From contig QXEO01000434.1 of NCBI GenBank assembly GCA_007115705.1, positions 1 to 64,000 on the forward strand: 64,000 nt of DNA, in the 5' to 3' direction. The translations under genes were made by a program, and so were the position numbers. Every line of letters starts with the position of its first letter. The first letter of the stretch is position 1. This document shows, piece after piece, positions 56,012 through 64,000 of the stretch. The DNA comes from Dactylis glomerata (taxonomy: Eukaryota; Streptophyta; Magnoliopsida; Poales; Poaceae). The notes below the pieces were generated by a model that was not told where the DNA came from, did no database searches, and saw nothing but the letters and a program-made list of their open reading frames with translations.

Positions 56012-56961
56012 ATATTAACGGGCCTCCGCGAAAACAAGGCCCATAAAATATTTACAAAAGGAGTTAAATTCTGCATATAGCAGACGATAATAACAAAGTA
56101 AAAAAAATGTATCACAAAAAGTACAGGAAACCATGCCCTGGGCTCAGGGGCTTACAACAGGAAGAAGAAGAAAGAATAGAGGAAGTCAATTTGAGCCTAT
56201 GATTGACTACAAGTATCCAACCATAGCCTCGGGGGCTACTCCCATCGGGAGCGCTGAGCGCGCACCCGATAGAAAATAAAAGAATCAGCAATAAAGATGA
56301 AGAAAGCTACGATGGATATGGTGCGAGCCGCTCAACATTTCGACAACCATGAAACTTCGACTACATAGTTGACAAAATATAGAGCGACTACTCCCATTGG
56401 GAGTTACTCGTGAGAAGTTAATATAATTCAAAATTCTTTTCCATCAGTCAAACGAGACTGCGACATGTAATTCTCGAGTTACGTTATCGCAACGAAACTC
56501 GAATGCCGTGATTTATCATGAAGGTAAGACCTCGGGATCCGTCCTGTGTGGCCTGGTATACGCACATGGATGCGCTCTGCTGGTATGTATCCGTGTCTAC
56601 GACGCGAAGAAAATCCTGGTGGACGCACTGGGTACCCTGAGAACCACTAGGACTCATTCTTTGTAAGTCCTAAATGCAGCAAAAGAATGGGTTTGACCGG
56701 TATCCCGAATTCAAGTCCAAGGGGATTGAATTTGAAGTAGGTGGCAAGTATCGGTTCTGGCAGTTAACTGACCTCTTGATCCATCAGAGTTGTCAGGCTT
56801 GTTCATCAAAACCCCTTGCGAAATATTATCATGAAAATAAGTCGAAAGACCAAGTCAAAGATTTGAAGATATGAAGAAGTCGAAAAATTGATCGAAGTCG
56901 AAGATTTGAAGATTAGAGATTCAACCTGAATCTACAATTCCGGTAGAATCTCAGGGGCTAC
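56012..56961 (+). other. 3' internal region of element A, with PPT at its end
   Basis: No gene is visible. PPT-like GCCTCGGGGGCTACTCCCAT occurs near 56226, and the probable functional tract AATCTCAGGGGCTAC lies at 56947-56961, directly before the 3' LTR. Confidence 0.65.
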
Positions 56962-57296
56962 TGACAAGGGTATAGCTAATAGAGCCCGTTAGTTGAGTAC
57001 CCCTGAGGCCCATTAAGCTAGGCCCAATTGTAATGATAGTCGAAATACGAGTTCTTACCGTATGTCGATGTTGTAATCTGTATCGGACCCTACCCGATCC
57101 TCGAGACCTGGCCACCTATATATAGGGGCCAGGAGGGGACGGTGTAGGCTAGATTGAAAGCAAGCAAGGTTCAACACCCAAGTTTACTTTCGATATACAC
57201 CTATTTCGACTAACTTTACCTTCGAGTTCATCCGATGCCCTATCTCCCCGATCCTAAGTCCTTCATTTAGGACATTTGTCGAGTTAACCCTCGTCA
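56962..57296 (+). repeat. 3' LTR of element A
   Basis: 335 bp, TGACAAGGGTATAGC to CCTCGTCA, TATATATA at 57117-57124. By my reading four transitions separate it from the 5' LTR. The duplication CCGGT follows. Confidence 0.96.
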
Positions 57297-57301
57297 CCGG
57301 T

Positions 57302-57712
57302 CCTATTTCCTTTATATTGCTATCACCTGTTACTTTACTCGCACTGTTTACTTTACTCGCATACTACTACTGCTTTCCACTCGATACGCTCATTCCTTTG
57401 TTTACAGCAAACCGGTGAGATTGATAACCTCATCGTAAGTTGGAAACAAAGTATTTGGTTGTGTTGTGTGCAGGTTCCGTGTTGCTACTAGTTTAAGACG
57501 TGTCAACAAGTGACGTAAATGGCGCCCTTGTTGGAGTGTCACTAGGCTAGCTAGCATCACCTTCTGGAGTATTGGCCTTTTCCTACTGGATTGATAACCT
57601 TGGTTTCTTACTGAGGGAAAAAGCTTGCTGCTATACTCATCATACCTTCCTCTTGGGGTTCCCAACTGGCCGGTCATTTACATCATTAACACCGCGCCAT
57701 CATTAACAATCA
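57302..57712 (+). repeat. 5' LTR of element C, right piece
   Basis: It continues the LTR interrupted at 34222 (CCTATTTCC, TACTTTACTCGCACTG, TACCTTCCTCTTGGGGTTCC) and ends near AACAATCA. The primer site follows at 57723-57740, with one mismatch to the tRNA-Asp end. Confidence 0.9.
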
Positions 57713-57897
57713 AGACTTTTTCTGGCGCCGTTGCCAGGGAAAAAGAAGACTTCTGCAAGGGGAGTTTCGCATGCACATCCTTTACTTTGTTTTAAGTTTT
57801 GCTTTACTTTATTTTTACTTGCATCGTTTTGTCAAAAATACAAAAAAATTAGTTTCCTTATAGTTGTTTTTACTTGTCTACTTTTAGTTTTGCTAGA

Positions 57898-59960
57898 ATG
57901 GCTACTCCTGAGAACACCAAGTTGTGTGATTTTACTAGCACTAATAATAGTGATTTTATCTGCACTCCTATTGCGCCACCTGCTCCTGCTGCTGATTTTT
58001 ATGAGATTAAGCCTGCTTTGTTGAACCTTGTTATGAAAGAGCAATTTTCTGGTGCTAGTACTGATGATGCTGCAGCTCATCTCAACAATTTTGTTGAGCT
58101 ATGTGAGATGCAGAAATATAAGGATGTGGAGAGTGATATTATTAAGCTTAAGTTGTTTCCTTTTTCTTTGAGAGGAAAAGCTAAGGATTGGTAGCTGTCT
58201 TTGCCTAAAAATAGTATTGATTCATGGGCTAAGTGTAAGGATGCTTTTATTGGTAGATACTATCCTCCTGCTAAGATTATAGCTTTGCGTAGCAATATTA
58301 TGAAGTTTAGCCAGTTTGATAATGAACATGTTGCTCAGGCTTGGGAAAGAATGAAATCTATGATAAAGAATTGTCCCACTCATGGACTGACTACTTGGAT
58401 GATTGTCTAAACTTTTTATGCAGGACTGAATTTTTCTTCAAGGAACCTATTGGATTCAGCTACTGGAGGCACTTTTATGTCCCTTACCTTGGGCGCCGCA
58501 ATGAAGCTTCTCGACAATATGATGGTAAATTACTCTGAATGGTACACCGAGAGAGCTCCACAAGGTAAGAAGGTAAATTCTGTTGAGGAAACCTCTTCCT
58601 TGAGTGATAAGATTGATGCTATAATGCTTATGCTTTCTAATGGTAGGACTCATGTTGATCCTAATAATGTTCCTTTGGCCTCTTTGGTTGCTCAAGAAGA
58701 GCATGTTGATGTAAACTTTATTAGAAATAATAATTTTAACAACAATGCTTATAGGAACAATTTTGCTAGTAACAATTATAGGCCGTATACTTCTACCAAT
58801 GGTAATGGTTATGGTAATTCTTATGGTAATTCCTCCAACAACACTAGGGCCGCGCCCTCAAAGCTTGAGGTAATGCTCAAGGACTTTATCGGTAAGCAAA
58901 ATGCTTTTAATAAGTCTGTTGAGGAAAAGTTAGGCAAAATTGATATTCTTGCTTCTAAAGTTGATAGTCTTGCTCATGATGTTGAACTTCTGAAATTAAA
59001 AGTGTTGCCTAATGATGTGAAGGAGAACAATCCTTTTGCCACTGCTAATGCTATCCAAGTTAGAATTGATGAAAATGTTAGGATGCTAGCAGAATTGCAT
59101 GCCAGGTGGGAAAGAGAAGATGAGATGGCTAGAAAGATGAAGATATGTACCATTACTACCTCTAATGATGTTGCTCCAAATGATAGCAATCCTCTTACTT
59201 TGATTGGTGTAGAGAAAACTCCAACTCCTAGTGTTAAAAAGCCTAAAATAGCAAAAACTTTTTCTCAAAAGAGTGCTAAAATTTTACGGAGTGTGGGAGA
59301 TAATAGCTCTATTTCCTTTAATGATTTTGATGTTGATGGCTGCAATATATCTGAAGTTATTTTGTTCTTGCAAAAGCTTGCTTTGACTCCCAATGCTAGT
59401 TCTTTAAATGTTGCTTTTACTAAGCATATTACCAATGCTCTCATGAAAATTAGGGATGAAAAGTTGAAGCAAAAAGCTTCTATTCCCAAGAAGTTAGAAG
59501 ATGGTTGGGAACACATCATTGATATGCATGTTAATGGTTTTGATTGCCATGCTTTATGTGATCTAGGTGTTAGTATTTCTATTATGCCTAGAAAGATTTA
59601 TGACATGCTTGATTTACCACCGCTTGAAAAGTGCTATTATGATGTTCCTATTGCTGATTTTGCTAAGAAGAAACCTTTGGGAAGGATTAACGATGTTCTT
59701 ATTATGGTTAACAATAACCTTGTTCCCGTTGATTTCTTGTCATGGATGTTGAATGCAATGCTTCATGTCCTATTATTTTGGGAAGACCCTTTCTTCGAAC
59801 TGTAGGTGCCATCATTGATATGAGGGAAGGCACCATAAAATATCAATTCCCACTCAAGAAAGGTATGGAACACTTCCCTAGAAAGAGAAAGAAATTACTT
59901 TTTGACTCTATTCTTAGAGCAAATTATGAACTTGATGCTTCATCACTTGATATTACTTGA
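57898..59960 (+). pseudogene. gag-pro: gag-protease of element C (Athila-like), broken
   Basis: From ATG 57898 the frame gives an Athila-type gag: FYEIKPALLNLVMKEQFSG, LKLFPFSLRGKAKDW, FIGRYYPPAKI, a linker rich in Asn (NNNFNNNAYRNNF), coiled coil, then an aspartic protease (HALCDLGVSISIMPRKIYDM, and ILGRPFL near 59775). In-frame stops lie at 58192 (TAG) and 58408 (TAA), and the frame shifts near 59745. After the protease the sequence goes straight to untranslated DNA, so RT and integrase were never part of this copy, as in non-autonomous Sabrina-like elements. Confidence 0.85.
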
Positions 59961-60731
59961 TTCGCACTTTCTGCGCCTAGCTCAAAGGCGTTAAAGAAAA
60001 GCACTCTTGGGAGATAACCCAATGTTTTCACTTTCAGTTCTTTTTCTTTTATTTGAGTCTTGGAAGTTTATTACTACTGTAATAACCTCTCCTTATCCTT
60101 TTTATTTCGTTTTTGTGCCAAGAGAAGCCTCTAATTTGAGTGAGGTAAGATTTGGGGATGTTGCTGTCCTGAAATGGTTTTCGGTGCTGCACCATAAAAA
60201 TTCATGAAAATTCTCAGTATATCTTTTAGACCTGCGATTTCTTGTGCATATGCCCCAGGTTATATCCAAATTTCATTAGTTTTACACTTTTTGATTTGAG
60301 CAACAGAAAATCCTCTAAAAATTCGACCTTTGTTAGCTGTTCTGTTTTGACAGATTTCTACCATTATTTGTGTTTGCCGCTTTATCGCTTTCTTTTTTAG
60401 TTCTCTTGATCACGGAACTTTTGGGGAAGTTGCTACAGTGGTATATGATTTATATGTGGTGGTTTTGAGTTGAAACCTGAAGCAAAAAAGGGTTGATTCA
60501 TTGCTATGCTTACACTAATGTTGCTAATAGAATTGTGTTTAGTTTTGTATGAAGGAAGTTTTCAAGTGTAGGGATTGGAGAATGATGAGATGAGTTGAAG
60601 AATGGACAAAAGCTCAAGCTTGGGGATGCACATGCAACCCAAGAAATATCCAAGAGGTACAAGCGTCAAAGCTTGGGGATGCCCCCGAGGCACCCCTTCT
60701 TCATCGGCAAAAATCAGGTTACCTTTCAACA
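59961..60731 (+). other. 3' internal untranslated part of element C, truncated
   Basis: It matches 37205-37975 of D. It ends abruptly at TTCAACACACT, where a deletion joins it to the 3' LTR. Confidence 0.8.
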
Positions 60732-61066
60732 CACTCGATACGCTCATTCCTTTGTTTACAGCAAACCAGTGAGATTGACAACCTCATCGTAAGTTGGAAA
60801 CAAAGTATTTGGTTGTGTTGTGTGAAGGTTCCGTGTTGCTACTAGTTGAAGACGTGTCAACAAGTGTCGTAAACGGCGCCCTTGTTGGAGTGTCACTAGG
60901 CTAGCAAGCATCACCTTCTAGAGTATTGGCTTTTTCCTACTGGATTGATAACCTTGGTTTCTTATTGAGGGAAAAAGCTTGCTGCTATACTCATCATACC
61001 TTCCTCTTAGGGTTCCCAACTGGCCGGTCATTTACATCATTAACACCGCGCCATCATTGGCAATCA
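60732..61066 (+). repeat. 3' LTR remnant of element C
   Basis: Only the last 335 bp remain (from CACTCGATACGC to GGCAATCA). They match 57379-57712. The duplication CGGAG follows at 61067-61071. Confidence 0.9.
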
Positions 61067-62074
61067 CGGAGGGGCAGAGACCGGCAAACTGGAAAAGGAG
61101 GGTCTTCATGGAGACGCCTTCAACAAGGGAAGCGATGACCAAAACCATGTGAAACTTTCGCTGTGAGCAAAACCATGTGAAAATCTCACGGGCCACCATC
61201 GCGAGGACGCATATAAGACAAATTAAGTAAGGCGCCGCAATTGAACCATCGACCCAAGAAGTGTTGTGGCCTAGCCCCAGCTAGAGTCACCCGCTCAGTT
61301 TTAAACAGATCCGGTGACCGCCTAGCAGGCAAGCCTAGCTTGGCCCAGTCTAGTCCTGATCCAATGCCGCCCCAATAGCGTTGGATCTAGCGGCATCGGC
61401 GATCGGACCATGACCCACATTGTCCGAGGAGGTGACCGTGACTATGACGATCGGGAGATGACCACGATGACCTGGAGATGACCACGTCGACCGGGAGATG
61501 ACCATGACGACGGGGAGACAACCACTACCATGATGGCAGGAGCATCGGGCCCGCGTGCTAGATCCACCCTAGGATATGGGCACCCCGCACCAAAGTAGGG
61601 TACGCACAACAGGCATCACCACGAGATGTCAAAGACCAACAGAGCGAGGCACAACGGCACAACAGGACGTCGAGGCCCAACACAGCGTTGCCAAGGACGA
61701 GGATGGCCAGATTTGAAACCGTTGTCTTCAGTAGGTGGTGGAGGGGGGAAGGAGGGTTGCAGCCGGGGGCTGTCGCTGACGGTCATTCGTAGACGCCACT
61801 GGTGACAACGGGGAGGTGGAGAGCCGGCAGTGCGCGGGAGGTGGCGCTCCGGTGCCACCCATGAGTGACACAAGAATGGGCTTCGCTTTCTCTGCATACT
61901 AGAAAGAGATGTTCCATTGAAAAACTATTTGGGGGATAAACATGAATGCTTATAATGTTATTAAGATCGTATAAATTTAAAAATGCATAAAGGATATATT
62001 CAACAAAAACTGAAACCTATTGTTCCTCTTAGACCTTCCCAATAGATTATTTCTGATAACTTGTACTATTCTGC

Positions 62075-62126
62075 ATTGTCTCAAATTTGTTTCATCAACA
62101 ACTAATATGGATCTGAGGGAGTAGCC
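62075..62126. mobile_element. Stowaway-like MITE end (fragment)
   Basis: ATATGGATCTGAGGGAGTA resembles the right end of a Stowaway element. No left partner is visible. Confidence 0.4.
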
Positions 62127-62782
62127 TCTTTTTATTAATTTTTGAGTTTTGAAGAATAGACTTCTTGTTTTCTCTATTTTTGTATTATGTCAATTGTTAT
62201 TCCAGTTTTAAATGTCATGTGCGAAGTTGCTAGCACATCATTAAACCGCTTTTAATAGAGCAAATGACCAAGTCTAGACAATTGACAAGGGAGAGGTACC
62301 AAGATTCGGTACTCAACTATGACGACGATTTGAAACACATAAATTATAGTTTGAACCAGTGTTTGCGGAAAGTGTGTTTGGCTCCAAAGCTCGAGTGATG
62401 TAACCCACAAGTATACAAAAATTTATTATGAGACTAATTATATTGTGACCTACACAAAAACAAAAATATGATAAAATTTGTTGATTTGAAATATGCATAC
62501 TCAAATCTAGACGTTTGTTATTTTTGTGTAACCTAAAATATAAAGTATTTGAACATGATTTTTTGCATGTTTATTGAATAAATAGTTTGCTACATGCAAA
62601 TATTTTGTTCTATTTTTTTGAATATTGGAAGTATGATTTTCATTTTTTTTAAAAAAAATCACTGGTGCCATTTGCACCAAATCTGCACTCCGGGTATTCA
62701 TCTGTATATTTTTTTATGCGAAGTCCTACGTCAGGTAATATATATGGAAAATAGCCGTAAGCTTTCGACCACGCAGCTGCCC
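62127..62782. other. AT-rich intergenic DNA, nothing recognised
   Basis: No gene or clear repeat is visible. Confidence 0.4.
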
Positions 62783-63067
62783 GAGCAAGTACAATAGAGT
62801 CCAGTCAGCTGGCTATAAGGATTAAAATAGTATATTTGTGCTTAGTTGGAAGAGAGAGAATAGAAGAGAGAAGATGAGTGGGCTCTCATGCAAGAGCTAG
62901 CTACAGCACGTGCTCCTAGGTGCTCTGTGAGAGTGTTAAGTGGGCCATACAACTATAAAGTAGTACATTTTTGTAGTTAGCTATTGTACATGTTGACTAT
63001 AAGGCTGGCTATAGATGACGTGGCAATGGCTTATAGCCAACTATCGACTATACTATTGTTCTTGCTC
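62783..63067. mobile_element. MITE of 285 bp with GAGCAAG...CTTGCTC ends
   Basis: The left end starts GAGCAAGTACAATAGAGTCC and includes GGCTATAAG; the right end on the other strand reads GAGCAAGAACAATAGTATAG and includes GGCTATAAG. Inverted repeat of about 38 bp with several mismatches. A Mutator-type family is likely but was not proven, as no target duplication stands out. Confidence 0.75.
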
Positions 63068-63550
63068 TCAGAACAATAATCTTCTGTTCTTGTGTTCTTC
63101 TCTTTGCAACTTGCTTGATCGACCCTTTGGCAAATGTACAAAAAAAATCTTTAATCTTGGTTCTTTATCATCAAATAAGATGATTCGTGATCTAAGGCTG
63201 GGTGGAGTAGTAACATGCATCCCCTAGATCATTTTTCTTCTAGAAACCAATCAGAATCAGGGCACATGCAGCGGACTTTAAACAGCAAAGCAGCCGACTT
63301 GATACCGACGACCTTCTAGAAGGCAGCTTTTGTGTTTGGGGAATCGGAGGGAACCATGCTAATTTTTTGTTCGTCTTTGTCGAGTCAGGAAGAATAAATA
63401 ACCGCACCAACTGTACGTACGAATTACGTGTCATATCGTGATCTTCCGATCTCCTCGAACAAGTAGAATAAACTTTGCAAGGAGAAGATCAGAAGAGGAG
63501 ACATGCATCACGGCCTACGTGCATCGATCCAGAACTCAGTTATCTCCTGA
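63068..63550. other. Intergenic DNA, nothing recognised
   Basis: No gene or clear repeat is visible. Confidence 0.4.
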
Positions 63551-63813
63551 GGCCCCGCTTGGAATCTCGTTTTTCAGCCAAAACCGGACGTAATTTCCGG
63601 CTCAGTGAGAATTTCCGGCGCCGACGTCGAAAACGTACTTGGTTCGCTGTTTATATATTTACCTAATCCGCCAGTTTATGCCCGTAAATCCCGGGAAACA
63701 ACACGGAGCACCGGAGGTCCTTTTTTCTTTCCACCCGTATTCCTGGGAACCAGTTAAATCCGAATGTAAATGCAAAACTGCGGTAAATCTGTACCGTGCT
63801 CCCAAGCGGGGCC
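63551..63813. mobile_element. MITE of 263 bp, GGCCCCGCTTGG ends (PIF/Harbinger-like)
   Basis: GGCCCCGCTTGG at the left pairs exactly with CCAAGCGGGGCC at the right. TGA flanks both sides (63548-63550; 63814-63816). The 3-bp duplication and GGCC ends suggest a Tourist-like family. Confidence 0.75.
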
Positions 63814-64000
63814 TGAGTGTATTATTTTGGCATTCTAGTTGACTTGCAACTACTGGTAGAGGCACAAGGCATCTTTTGTTCTCCATCATCAGCCACCACC
63901 TTTAAAGTTTATTAATCGACCTGCGTATGGTAGCTACAAAATGATTTAGTTGGTTTGCTACTTCCTGTATGTTGAAGCCACAACATGCATTGGAGAGACG

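Larger units (their letters stand above)
34223..57296 (+). mobile_element. Gypsy element A (Tat lineage), with nested D and B and an antisense gene
   Basis: The 5' LTR is 34223-34333 plus 41861-42084; the 3' LTR is 56962-57296. Both are 335 bp and differ at only four sites by my reading. CCGGT at 34218-34222 and 57297-57301 is the target duplication. gag-protease (42121-45025) and pol (45026-48197) are followed by a long 3' region, in which the inverted copy B is lodged and the antisense AT-hook/B3 gene lies. A second (archaeal-type) RNase H after the degenerate first one marks the Tat lineage. Confidence 0.92.
32975..61066 (+). mobile_element. Gypsy element C (Athila/Sabrina-like), host of the Tat nest
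   Basis: The 5' LTR is 32975-34222 plus 57302-57712, split by element A. The primer site TGGCGCCGTTGCCAGGGA lies at 57723-57740. Broken gag-protease is 57898-59960 and a 3' internal stretch runs to about 60731. The remaining 3' LTR is 60732-61066. CGGAG at 32970-32974 and 61067-61071 is the target duplication. There is no RT, RNase H or integrase, so C depended on other elements even when intact. Confidence 0.9.
32270..61919 (-). mobile_element. Retroposon F, split by the 28-kb gypsy nest
   Basis: Its parts are 32270-32974 and 61072-61919. Read on the minus strand, the right part runs into the left part across the CGGAG duplication of element C. The 3' side (32270-32330) ends TTAATTTAAAGCTGAACTT, similar to LINE-type ends. 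AAAAACTATTT occurs at 32259-32269 and 61920-61930 and is a plausible 11-bp target duplication. Without the nest F is about 1.55 kb. No RT or other domain is visible. Confidence 0.5.

Overview
The window is nuclear DNA of a grass, most likely a Triticeae species (wheat, barley, rye or a relative). The evidence is LTRs beginning TGATACGTCTCCAACGTATC with a tRNA-Asp primer site, Stowaway MITEs (CTCCCTC...GAGGGAG, TA duplications), CACTA termini (CACTAGTAGAAAA), a Sirevirus-type copia element, and intron-containing fragments of plant genes. I see no clearly intact host gene. Most of the sequence is transposable elements in nested layers.

Layout. 1-8220: 3' part of a Sirevirus-like copia element, with a broken gag, about 3.8 kb without pol and a 2.6-kb LTR, inserted in an Athila/Sabrina-like LTR whose remainder is 8221-9479. 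9495-10668: GC-rich retroposon. 10.9-17.3 kb: degenerate TTCGTTC-rich DNA with Mutator-like inverted motifs and a two-exon Ulp1-like remnant. 17.3-22.9 kb: pieces of three host genes, namely aspartyl-tRNA synthetase fused to an F-box/FBD 3' part (+) and an ARF-GAP BAR-domain piece (-). 23.4-32.2 kb: antisense LINE, two GC-rich retroposons, a CACTA element holding a solo LTR, a MITE, a second solo LTR and a duplicated 380-bp block.

32.27-61.92 kb is one nest that target-site duplications resolve. Retroposon F (TSD AAAAACTATTT) holds gypsy element C (TSD CGGAG). C holds a Tat-lineage gypsy element A (TSD CCGGT). A holds gypsy element D (TSD ATGTT, in A's 5' LTR) and a second, inverted Tat copy B that has lost its 3' end. 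A and B form a tail-to-tail inverted repeat with arms of about 6.6 kb, meeting at a perfect 52-bp hairpin.

The most interesting item is at 55328-55900 (-). In the 3' region of A, antisense to gag-pol, lies an apparently intact small gene with TATA box, telo-box-like leader, a 190-aa reading frame and polyadenylation signal. It encodes two AHL-type AT-hooks followed by a B3-like DNA-binding domain. It resembles in position the antisense accessory gene (gene23) known in the maize Tat-lineage element Grande, but it looks like a captured plant transcription factor. gag-pro and pol of A and B are otherwise decayed; the one stop both copies share is a TAG between protease and reverse transcriptase.

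61.93-64.0 kb: a Stowaway fragment, two MITEs and otherwise unrecognised intergenic DNA.
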